This document shows positions 26,454-34,169 of a stretch of DNA of 64,000 nucleotides, piece by piece. Position 1 is the first letter of the stretch. Every line of letters begins with the position of its first letter. Position numbers and translations under genes: made by a program. The DNA is from Alphaproteobacteria bacterium. Lineage in GTDB: Bacteria > Pseudomonadota > Alphaproteobacteria > Rhizobiales > CAJQND01. Location of the stretch: assembly GCA_024227565.1 (NCBI GenBank), contig JAAEUE010000165.1:1-64000 (forward strand). The letters run 5' to 3'. Under the pieces are notes generated by a model. That model saw only the letters and a program-made list of their open reading frames with translations. It was not told the origin of the DNA and searched no databases.

Positions 26454-27728
26454 GTGGCCATTATGGGCAATGAGATTTCCTTAGACGAAACAAGACCGGT
26501 TTGGCTAATTCTGTTGCCGGAGGAAGAGGAATGGCGAAGATTAATGTTCGCCCCGTTTTGCGGCCTGCCTTTTCTCACTCGTCAAATGAGAATCGCTGCG
26601 AACGCAGGCGCAAGCGACATACTGATCGTTTCCCAATCGGGGCAAGATGTTGAACTTGAACTAGTTAGGAAGCACCGCCTAAGTCCTCCGTTCGATTTTG
26701 CAAGCCCCCAGGAATCTCAGCGGCGAATTGCGCACAAAGTATCCGTTACATCTCTTCCGTCTCGCGTTGTTGTTCAGCATGCCGCCTACATCTCCGAGGC
26801 ATCTGATCTCCGCGAGCTGATAGATCGAGCGTGCCCCGCTGACTTGAAAAGCAGTGTGAACGAAACTGGCAATGAGCATGGTGCAATACGTCTTTGCCGC
26901 AATGACGAAGTCCATGATGTGATATCTGAAATTTATGCTCACCAAAAACTAGAAAAAACAAAAGCGTATGCGAACAATCTGGCGTCCGTGGGATATGTTC
27001 ACGATAGAACATCGCTTGCCGAGACAGAACACAAACTATGGGAAAAATGTCGTAAAAGCACTGATGGCATAGTCAGTGCATACATAAATAGAAGCTTAAG
27101 TCTGCCGATCAGCAGACTGCTGGTCTCGACCTTCGTTTCTCCAAATCAAGTCACAGTGATTGCCTTTCTCCTGGGCATTGCCGGAGTGTTGTTCATCGCC
27201 TCGCTGGAGTACTGGATGACCCTTGCCGGAGCGATCTTTCTTAAACTCGGGTCCATCGTTGACGGCGTCGACGGTGAACTTGCTCGGATGCGCGTTCAAT
27301 CAAGCGTGGTAGGTGAGTGGCTTGACACGATATCAGACGACGCTGTGAGTTTGATGTTTGTTATTGCGCTTGGCTATCGATCGATTGTGAATGGGAGCGA
27401 ACTGGGCTTGTACCTGAGTGTCTTAACAGCAATCGGTATGACTTTGGTGAGCGCCATTTACTACAAAAATCTCAGTGACGTTGGTCGTGGCGACATTTTG
27501 ATTTTCGGTTGGTTTGACGATCGTGATCCAAAGATGAATCATGGTTTTCTCTCAAGAGCTCAGTTCTGGGGAGGGCGCCTATTTAGACGTGATCTCTTGA
27601 TCGCCTTGATCCTTGTACTAGCCGTCTTCGACGCCATTGAGCTGTCACTATTAATCGTTGCACCTGCAACTGTGCTGACTTTGCTGGCCCAACTTCGTGG
27701 TCTTCCGCAACATAAGGCGGCACCTTGA
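26454..27728 (+). CDS. CDP-alcohol phosphotransferase with N-terminal nucleotidyltransferase-like domain (DIPP-synthase-like)
   Basis: 424 residues from GTG 26454 (ATG 26463 is also possible). Residues about 10-120 resemble a worn nucleotidyltransferase domain (FAPFCGLPFLTRQMRIAANAGASD) without a clear metal-binding pair, so this half may be inactive. The C-terminal half carries the full motif DGVDGELARMRVQSSVVGEW then LDTISDD, within about six helices, preceded by KSTDGIVSAYINRSLSLPIS and VSPNQVT. The two-domain order is that of bifunctional IPCT/DIPP synthases. Here the cytidylyltransferase function seems to reside in the separate gene at 25104. It probably transfers phosphoinositol, or a similar group, to a lipid or sugar alcohol. 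Confidence 0.82.
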   Translation: MAIMGNEISLDETRPVWLILLPEEEEWRRLMFAPFCGLPFLTRQMRIAANAGASDILIVSQSGQDVELELVRKHRLSPPFDFASPQESQRRIAHKVSVTSLPSRVVVQHAAYISEASDLRELIDRACPADLKSSVNETGNEHGAIRLCRNDEVHDVISEIYAHQKLEKTKAYANNLASVGYVHDRTSLAETEHKLWEKCRKSTDGIVSAYINRSLSLPISRLLVSTFVSPNQVTVIAFLLGIAGVLFIASLEYWMTLAGAIFLKLGSIVDGVDGELARMRVQSSVVGEWLDTISDDAVSLMFVIALGYRSIVNGSELGLYLSVLTAIGMTLVSAIYYKNLSDVGRGDILIFGWFDDRDPKMNHGFLSRAQFWGGRLFRRDLLIALILVLAVFDAIELSLLIVAPATVLTLLAQLRGLPQHKAAP

Positions 27729-27730
27729 AC

Positions 27731-28918
27731 ATGCGTATTGGATTTGTATCGACTTTTGAACTCCCTTCAGCTGAGACGAACACCGAACAATTTGCACGCA
27801 CAGCTGATGCGCTTGCTGAAGCGGGACTGACAATCGAACTGATTGTCCCGAGCTCACGAAGGGTGGCAGGAACTTCTTTACTACACTCTGACATAACGAG
27901 TTATTACGGCTTGAAGGGATCTTTCAGTCTCAGAAGTTTCCCCGGTCCACGCCCCATGGCTCTCGAAATAGAACGTGTTTTCAACGCGCTGTCCTTGATA
28001 TTCTTCCGCTTCGACTCCTTCGACATCGTTCATACGCGAAGCCGAGGCACGCTTTTTACTTCGATCCTGAAGCGCCAGCCAGTGGTTTTTGAAATGTACA
28101 GGGCTCTCCCAAAAACAGAGCCCTTGTTTTCACGGTTACTTTGTTGGCTGCTCAGGAGCAGCAGTTTTTTAGGCGTGATTTGCCATTCCGAATACGCAGC
28201 GCGCTCACTGATTGCAGTTGGCGCGAGTGAGGACAAAGTGAAGATTGCATACAATGGATATGAACCGCAGCTAATGCACCCGCGGTTGCAAAAGGCTAAG
28301 GCACGCCAGAAACTAGGGCTGGGGCTGGTCAGCGAAGATCGGGTGGTAGTCTATGCTGGTAACGTGCAACCGGGAAAGGGCATTTCGTTCTTGTTCAACA
28401 TGGCAGAGCAAACCCCTCAGTTAAAGTGGATCATTGTTGGGGGACAAGAAAAACACCTCATTCCGCTGCACAGGAAGCTGGCTGAGAGCCAGCTGAAGAA
28501 CATATCGCTAATTGAGAGAAAAAGCCCCGCCACACTCGCCGAATACCTCTACGCGGCTGATGTGCTGATTATTCCACCCACGAGTGCCCCCTTAGAGCGA
28601 TACGGTCGGACGGTGCTTCCAATGAAGACCTTCTTGTATCTCGCCGCCGGTCGTCCGATTATCGCACCGAACACACCAGACGTGAAGGAGGTGCTCACCG
28701 ACGGTGAGACCGCACTTTTGACCGATCCAGACAGTATCGAGGGGGCTTGCGATACGCTGCTGAGTCTCTTTCAAGACCGTCAATTGCAAAATCGGCTCTC
28801 CAGAAACAGCAAGTCATTGGCCGAAAGGTACACTTGGGATTGCAGAGCGCAACAAATATTGCAGCTCTACGCGGGATGGCTGGGCGATCGAAAGCCCATT
28901 CCCGTGCGAAGCCTATGA
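27731..28918 (+). CDS. Family 4 glycosyltransferase
   Basis: 395 residues with GT-B layout. The N-terminal strand is MRIGFVSTFELPS, VVVYAGNVQPGKGI opens the donor domain, and the GT4 C-terminal part has PLERYGRTVLPMKTFLYLA, AAGRPIIA and TDGETALL. ATG 27731 is two bases beyond the stop of the phosphotransferase gene; the overlapping TTG at 27725 would give direct coupling. The close pairing suggests that it adds a sugar to the phospho-alcohol lipid made by that enzyme, analogous to mannosylation of phosphatidylinositol. The donor sugar is unknown. Confidence 0.85.
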   Translation: MRIGFVSTFELPSAETNTEQFARTADALAEAGLTIELIVPSSRRVAGTSLLHSDITSYYGLKGSFSLRSFPGPRPMALEIERVFNALSLIFFRFDSFDIVHTRSRGTLFTSILKRQPVVFEMYRALPKTEPLFSRLLCWLLRSSSFLGVICHSEYAARSLIAVGASEDKVKIAYNGYEPQLMHPRLQKAKARQKLGLGLVSEDRVVVYAGNVQPGKGISFLFNMAEQTPQLKWIIVGGQEKHLIPLHRKLAESQLKNISLIERKSPATLAEYLYAADVLIIPPTSAPLERYGRTVLPMKTFLYLAAGRPIIAPNTPDVKEVLTDGETALLTDPDSIEGACDTLLSLFQDRQLQNRLSRNSKSLAERYTWDCRAQQILQLYAGWLGDRKPIPVRSL

Positions 28919-29266
28919 ATAACGCACGTTAGCAGAGAAAATTAAATCAATTTAGCCCGTCCGGATGGCGTCGGTATCCTAAAGCGGTTCCTAGCTATAT
29001 CGGATGATTTACCCAGTTATTTTGCTCTGAGGTTTGAACGTGAACGTCCATTATCGTAGACCACCACAATTTCAATGAACTTGGGCGATATGTCTGTTAG
29101 GGAAGCAACGTATTGCAAGCAGCGTTGCAGGAAGCCGGCGTGGCTTTAGGTGCATATGCAGAGGCCGATAAACATTGGATCAGGCATTATAAGCGCGATC
29201 TCTGCCGACGCGACACGTTCGGTCGCTATAAACCTGAAACAGAATATTGTTTAGTGGTTCAACGAG
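28919..29266. other. Convergent intergenic region without recognisable gene
   Basis: Lies between the 3' ends of the GT4 gene and the cytidylyltransferase gene. One short plus-strand frame (29113-29313) has no family signature. No clear terminator hairpin with a T-run was seen. Confidence 0.45.
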
Positions 29267-29767
29267 TTACCACTCTGATTTGCGCAATTCTCCTGCGGCT
29301 AAATCGATGCTGAACTCCCGCTCAAGTTCGGCGCGGATCAGATCATAGGCGGCTCCTATGATCTTCCGTTTGATCAATGTTGTGCTCGTGTGCCTTGTAT
29401 AGGGGAGATATACGACCTTGCCATTTTCTTCCATCCAGGCGAGACCCTCGAGATACTCACCTTCCCAATCGTCACCGATGGCCGCTACGTCTACTTTGTA
29501 GGACTTCAGTATTTCAATATCCATGAGGGCTGACTGTTGGGCAACCATGTCGACAATGTTGATGCTTTCTATGATCGCCCGACGTTCTGCAAATGGTATC
29601 ACCGGTTTGACCTTTTTGTAGGATTCGGTCAATTCATCCGTGCTTACACCGACCACCAGGAAATCGCCGAGTTCTTTGGCCTGCTTCAACGCATTCAAGT
29701 GCCCGACATGAAAAAGGTCCCAGCTGCCAGAAATGTAAACAACCGTTTTACCCTTAGCTGAAGTCAC
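29267..29767 (-). CDS. TagD-like glycerol-3-phosphate-type cytidylyltransferase
   Basis: A 166-residue HxGH-superfamily nucleotidyltransferase: YISGSWDLFHVGHLN, then GVSTDEL, the family's GDDWEG, YLPYTRHTSTTLIKRK (RTxxISTT-type motif). These are the defining strings of TagD/GCT, which makes CDP-glycerol from glycerol-3-phosphate; a related phospho-alcohol is possible. GTG 29767 is preferred, because a strong AGGAG lies eight bases upstream, inside the longer ATG frame that opens at 29788. It follows the aminotransferase gene by less than 50 bases, so the activated compound may be an amino-alcohol phosphate. Confidence 0.85.
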   Translation of the reverse strand: MTSAKGKTVVYISGSWDLFHVGHLNALKQAKELGDFLVVGVSTDELTESYKKVKPVIPFAERRAIIESINIVDMVAQQSALMDIEILKSYKVDVAAIGDDWEGEYLEGLAWMEENGKVVYLPYTRHTSTTLIKRKIIGAAYDLIRAELEREFSIDLAAGELRKSEW

Positions 29768-29813
29768 CCGCCCTTCTCCTGAGATCATTGAACCTTATCA
29801 ATCTGTCATAAAT

Positions 29814-30899
29814 TTAGCCCTTGCGCCAATTATCTACCAGCCGATCCATTTCCTCAACCATCACGACAACTAGCGCAGTGTTATCGTCCTCGCTCAAGTC
29901 CCCGAGATGCCCGATTCTAATAATGTCCTTCTCAAATTCATGGGAGGGAGGATTTATGAACCAATTGTGCTTGTCCCGGATCGCAACGTAAAGCGGTGTC
30001 GCAACACCATTTGGCAGAACAATAGCACTGGCAGCATTGGAGGGCGCCTCAGGGAATTGCTGAAAACCAGCATCGAGTGCTTTGCTCCGAAAATCCTCAG
30101 CCAGCTTAGCCACCGAACGGATTACCGCCGACGCGCCGCCTCTACGCTCAATTTTGAGCAGTTGCGCGTGCAACATAACTATGGTTCCACACGCACTGGT
30201 AAACGGCGTCTGGCCCCGTTGGGAGTTGGCGAAGTATCTGGCCAGATCGAGATAGTAGCTGCGAGGTGTCTTAAGTTGTGCAAGAGCTGCTGGAGTGGCA
30301 ATCACGAATGCGAGCCCCGGGGCAACGGCCAATCCTTTGTTGCTGCTAAAAACGGCGACATCCACATCCATGTTCGCCATATTGAGCGGGTCGGCCAAGA
30401 TGCTGCTGATGGCATCAACCAGAAGTAGGCACCCTTTCATCCGACAGAGTTCTCCGAGTTTGGCAATATCGAACCGCTGACCCGTTGACGTTTCATGCGC
30501 ACAAACAAGAATTCCACCGAAGGTCTCTAGGTCGATTCGTTTCAGGGCCTCTTGATTGAACGCGCGACCTGGATCCACGCTGAGGACCTGATGAGGAATC
30601 TGGTGGGCCTCACAGATCTTTGCAAGTCGCTGACCAAAAGTCCCCCCTTCAATCACAAGCACTCTGGAGGTCTCGTCAAAAAAGTTGATAATGGCAGACT
30701 CGAGCGCGGCCGTTCCGCTTGCCGTCAGGACTGCCACACTGGAATCGTCCGGTGCTCCAGCCAGGCGAAGTAGCCCCTGTTGAACCTGCATTAGCAACGC
30801 GGCAAAACTCTCGTCACGAAAATACGGAGGGGGCTCGGCGCCAAGTTTGAGAACGTCACGATCAATGTTTACCGGACCAATAGTGAACAACTTGGGCAT
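29814..30899 (-). CDS. Class V aminotransferase (PhnW-like)
   Basis: 361 residues of PLP fold-type I. It shows LFTIGPVNIDRDVL at the start, LTASGTAALESAI (phosphate cup), AHETSTGQRFD, LLVDAISS with the PLP aspartate, and SSNKGLAVAPGLAF with the PLP lysine. The group includes 2-aminoethylphosphonate, serine and alanine:glyoxylate aminotransferases. No phosphonate genes (pepM, ppd) are nearby, so a 2-aminoethylphosphonate role is unsupported. Cotranscription with a TagD-like cytidylyltransferase suggests that it makes an amino-alcohol phosphate for activation with CTP. A good GGAG site lies nine bases before the ATG. Confidence 0.8.
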   Translation of the reverse strand: MPKLFTIGPVNIDRDVLKLGAEPPPYFRDESFAALLMQVQQGLLRLAGAPDDSSVAVLTASGTAALESAIINFFDETSRVLVIEGGTFGQRLAKICEAHQIPHQVLSVDPGRAFNQEALKRIDLETFGGILVCAHETSTGQRFDIAKLGELCRMKGCLLLVDAISSILADPLNMANMDVDVAVFSSNKGLAVAPGLAFVIATPAALAQLKTPRSYYLDLARYFANSQRGQTPFTSACGTIVMLHAQLLKIERRGGASAVIRSVAKLAEDFRSKALDAGFQQFPEAPSNAASAIVLPNGVATPLYVAIRDKHNWFINPPSHEFEKDIIRIGHLGDLSEDDNTALVVVMVEEMDRLVDNWRKG

Positions 30900-31597
30900 G
30901 GGGGTAGCTCCATGGGCGTAGGCAAAGCGGGCGGTCCAGACTGCAACATTTACATCTCAAGCGCAGTTGCGCTTGATCTTCGACGACCAGACATCCTCTT
31001 ATTTCCGCCATACAACCGCAGTTGAAGGACACTCATAACGGGGTTTGGCCATCAAGTCTCCATGTCCGACGGCCCGTCAGCCTTGATCTTTAACGCATGA
31101 GCTATAGGGTCGCAATCGCCTCGACATGTTGTCAAGACGGTCCGAATCTCAGCTGTCCCAATTGCATTTCTGGGTTATTTCTCCAAGCGTGCATTGATGC
31201 CGTAGTTGCAATCGAGCAAGCTGCAGCCATCATCTGGTGGTGTTGAGCGCCAGTAAGATTGAAGTTGGCTGCACGACTGTTGAGGCACCCCCGCACCGAA
31301 CCTGATGAATTGGAGCCCTGTACTTCGCGCTCTCTTCAGCGCACTGAACACTGGGCCAATATAATGCCATCTCAGGAGAGCTGGCCAAGTCCAATGATCT
31401 TTGCGGTATTGCCCGCTTTTGGTGGACGGTTCACAAAGATCCGATTGACTTTCTGCCAAAGTGAGAAACTGCGTTTGCTGCATGTGATGCAACGCACATT
31501 GACTCACTCATCGGCGCAACATTCGTCACTCCCATTTTACTTCCTTGTGGATATCAAAAAACAGCACTCCGTTTTTCCTGACCCGCTTCAACTCCTC
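30900..31597. other. Long intergenic region without recognisable gene
   Basis: About 700 bases between minus-strand genes. Overlapping weak frames (such as 31175-31507 minus and 31259-31654 plus) lack family motifs, and their composition looks non-coding. A 15-base stretch near 31238 (GTGTTGAGCGCCAG) loosely resembles the complement of the small-ORF signature, but too briefly to count. It may be decayed mobile DNA. Confidence 0.45.
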
Positions 31598-32026
31598 TCA
31601 TTCAAAGTTCCCCTCCTGTTGCATTTCGATAATTCGACGGATGATCTCGCTTGAACTGACGCCTGGGCGATAGTCAAGATGATGCATGATCCCCGTTTCT
31701 TCGGCTGGAGCATAAAATTCGGGCGTGGCGGTTCCAGCATGAACCACAATTGATATCTCGTAATCTCGAACTAGTGCCCTCATAGTCTCTGGTACTATGG
31801 GGGCGTCGAGAAGGAACACTTCGTCCACACAGGACAACGCTTCAATGCACCTTATTCGTTCATTTTGCGGTATTATTGGTTGTCGCTTGTATTCACGCGC
31901 ATTGCGATCGCTAACAACACCAACAACAAGCCAGTCCCCAAGCCCTCGTGCTTTTTCAAGGAGAGCGATATGATTGGCGTGCAGGAGATCGAACACACCG
32001 TCAGTAAGAACCTTTCTCGTTTCCAT
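31598..32026 (-). CDS. Phosphoethanolamine-type cytidylyltransferase
   Basis: 142 residues from METRKVLTDGVFDLLHANH, a HxGH-superfamily enzyme (the second position reads HANH, so glycine is replaced by asparagine). It continues with GDWLVVGVVSDRNAREYKR, PQNERIRCIEAL, VDEVFLLDAP and IVVHAG. YKRxP, ERI and the DAP segment are typical of CTP:phosphoethanolamine cytidylyltransferase and its relatives. ATG 32026 has GGGAGAAG directly upstream; the longer frame to 32158 runs inside the Stealth gene. It follows that gene by 22 bases. The HxGH change should be checked against relatives, since it sits in the CTP site. Confidence 0.78.
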   Translation of the reverse strand: METRKVLTDGVFDLLHANHIALLEKARGLGDWLVVGVVSDRNAREYKRQPIIPQNERIRCIEALSCVDEVFLLDAPIVPETMRALVRDYEISIVVHAGTATPEFYAPAEETGIMHHLDYRPGVSSSEIIRRIIEMQQEGNFE

Positions 32027-32048
32027 CTTCTCCCAATCTCTCTGGTGG

Positions 32049-33098
32049 TCAGGTTCCCGACCGATCGTACAATTCGCACAAGTTGCCCCTAAGTCGCACA
32101 ATTTTATTGGTGACATCAGAAACAAATTCTTCGCCGCATTGCTCATCAAAATTGTCATTCAGGCACACGGCATCAAATTTCAGATATGGTTTAATCGCGG
32201 TTGGAAAATCCGACACCTCGAAAAAACCTAGCGCATATTTGGATCGCTCAAATTGGCCAGAATAGATTTGAGCCAAGCGATATATGTAGCAGGATATGTC
32301 GTTAACATGACGGAAAGAGTGTTTCGCCGTTGATTTCATATGCGACTCAAACAATTTGTGCGTGTCTGTCAAAACGCTTTTTCGAGTCGGAAGCGGCCCG
32401 TGATCGAGTAGTGGGATGAGCTCCGGATTTCTGTCCAATTGACCAAAGGCCTCACTACAAAGCCGGTTTTCGCGTAGGTACACCTGTTTCCAGAGGAGTT
32501 CCCCTGCATAACGAGACTGCTTAACAAGACGGAAGTTCAGCTTTGGCATTCCTGCAGGGCTGAAAAACTCTTGGGGCGCGCGTGGCCTTGGGAAGAACAT
32601 GTCGTTATCCAGAAATATAAAATGCTCGGCCAACCCTGGAACATTCTTGATCTGGGTGTCGATCACAAACGAGTTGAACGTCGGCAACCTGATGTCCGCA
32701 TCAAAATAGTTCGAGTGCTCGTGCACAATGATCTTTCTTTTGAAGAACTCTGTCTCTCGCAACCAGGTGGGGATTTGGCCATCGTGCACACAAAGATGCA
32801 CAAATCTCACCCAAGGTAGGTTTCGCTCGATGCTATCGAGCAGGAGTCTTATTTCTCCGTAATCGTTAATGCGTCGCTTGCCGGTGCTCTCAATGTCATC
32901 GGCCAAGCCCTCTTCGGCAATCCGTTGTTCCATTTTATTTTGGTAGACAGGATCATTTCCATCGACAGTTGCAACATACGCATCAATGTCAAACTGTACT
33001 GGCGTTCGCCAGGCAGAGTTGAGGGAGCTAGGACCTCTGATATACTTTCTCCCTGCGCGCCTTAAAGGGTCGAGTATGATTTGTCTCAGCTTTTTCAA
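32049..33098 (-). CDS. Stealth-family phosphotransferase
   Basis: 349 residues showing the conserved regions of the Stealth family in order: CR1 IDAYVATVDGNDPVY; CR2 RINDYGEIRLLLDSIERN followed by LPWVRFVHLCVHDGQIP; CR3 with HFIFLDNDMFFPRP; CR4 around STAKHSFRHVND. The family transfers sugar-1-phosphate (or similar) to make phosphodiester-linked capsules and glycans. It is cotranscribed with a phosphoethanolamine-type cytidylyltransferase. It implies that the glycan made here contains a phosphodiester. The acceptor and the donor nucleotide are not readable. Confidence 0.87.
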   Translation of the reverse strand: MKKLRQIILDPLRRAGRKYIRGPSSLNSAWRTPVQFDIDAYVATVDGNDPVYQNKMEQRIAEEGLADDIESTGKRRINDYGEIRLLLDSIERNLPWVRFVHLCVHDGQIPTWLRETEFFKRKIIVHEHSNYFDADIRLPTFNSFVIDTQIKNVPGLAEHFIFLDNDMFFPRPRAPQEFFSPAGMPKLNFRLVKQSRYAGELLWKQVYLRENRLCSEAFGQLDRNPELIPLLDHGPLPTRKSVLTDTHKLFESHMKSTAKHSFRHVNDISCYIYRLAQIYSGQFERSKYALGFFEVSDFPTAIKPYLKFDAVCLNDNFDEQCGEEFVSDVTNKIVRLRGNLCELYDRSGT

Positions 33099-33377
33099 TA
33101 CGGACCCTATGCGCTTCCACCGCCCTCACAATCCTTGGATTGCTAACAAAGTGGTTGCCCACCCCCGTGCAAAACCAAACAGCATTAGTACGTAGGTCGG
33201 ACCCGATGTAAAGTCCGTTAGACGCGCACTTACTGCACGCGTTGCTATTATGGGGTTAACCTACCTGAGCCTTCCGCATGCTTCAGAACTGCCCATGCAG
33301 CCGGGGAGTTTTGGGCGGTGTGGCACACTAACTGTCCGGCCTGTTGCGGGGTTTGCGGCACCGCTGTATCCTCCAGC

Positions 33378-33563
33378 ATGGCTGATGATGACGAAGCCCT
33401 AATTCGTGCTGCAATGACTCTCTTGGCTTTTGACCAAAACATCCAACTGGAGAGCGTTATGGCCGAGCGGTGGCATCAGCTCACGCGGGAAGCCCGAGAG
33501 GACTATATCGGCAAGGCTGGCACGGCTATCGCGACCTTTCTGACTGCAAAAGCGGAAGCCTGA
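33378..33563 (+). CDS. Small hypothetical protein
   Basis: 61 residues from MADDDEALIRAAMTLLAFDQ, an acidic, helical-looking peptide containing MAERWHQLTREAREDYIGKA, which has the flavour of small phage/plasmid-associated proteins. The codon pattern is plausible and it lies just upstream of a truncated exonuclease gene with the same orientation. No family is assigned. The preceding stretch 33099-33377 holds no gene that I recognise. Confidence 0.5.
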   Translation: MADDDEALIRAAMTLLAFDQNIQLESVMAERWHQLTREAREDYIGKAGTAIATFLTAKAEA

Positions 33564-33611
33564 CATTGTTGCAACGCGCGTTGTGTTAGATGGTATTCGT
33601 AAGCTTGAATT

Positions 33612-34070
33612 ATGGACAAGCAAGACAAATTCCAAGACGCCGTCGCTGAGCTGGAAGCACATGATGACTACCGTGTGGTGCGTCGCATCCCACCAGCTAC
33701 CAAGTGGCAACTGCGGAACGCCCAGGGCCAATGCCGGCGCGGGCTATTCGTAGATGTCGAAACTACGGGCCTTGATACCGAGACAGATGAGATCATTGAA
33801 GTAGCTCTGCTGCCATACGACTATGACCCAGGCACCGGAGAGATTGTTGCTGTTCATGAGGACCACGCACTTGATGACTTCCGCGATCCTGGCATCCCTA
33901 TCCCGCCTGAGGCTTCTCAAGTAAACGGCATCACAGATAAGTTGGTGAATGGTAGGACGAGCTGGTGCTTTGGCCTTTTCCTCAAGCCGAAGCGTAATTG
34001 CAATTGTTTCAGCAGTCCAGGTGGACATCATCGAGGCCCGCTGATCGTCGTTCCCGTAGTCGGTTTCTGA
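33612..34070 (+). pseudogene. Truncated DEDD-type 3'-5' exonuclease (DnaQ-like)
   Basis: Begins MDKQDKFQDAVAELEAHDDY and reaches the exonuclease motif I in FVDVETTGLDTETDEIIEVAL. Similarity continues to QVNGITDKLVNG (about residue 115) and then stops: motifs II and III are missing and the remaining residues to 34070 are unrelated. The protein is therefore a broken polymerase III epsilon-like exonuclease, probably cut by a rearrangement around 33960. Confidence 0.7.
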
Positions 34071-34169
34071 TTGTATTACGCTCCGCAATCGCTCAGGATA
34101 TTGCAATGGAATTCTCAACTGGAATATCCGTTGCCCGACATTAGAACACCGTTAGTGCAACCGGGAACG

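Noticed and set aside
29814..30899. 2-aminoethylphosphonate aminotransferase in a phosphonate pathway
   Set aside because: No PEP mutase, phosphonopyruvate decarboxylase or phosphonatase gene is present in the window; only the broad family is supported.
31236..31254. Third copy of the small-ORF signature
   Set aside because: Only about 14 bases match, the reading frame is not preserved and no gene start follows.
31175..31507. Minus-strand ORF of 110 residues as a gene or transposase
   Set aside because: No recognisable motif, no ribosome binding site, and an overlapping frame on the other strand; resemblance to mobile DNA is too weak to call.
33744..34118. Minus-strand 124-residue ORF
   Set aside because: It lies opposite the exonuclease motif I region, whose coding evidence is much stronger.
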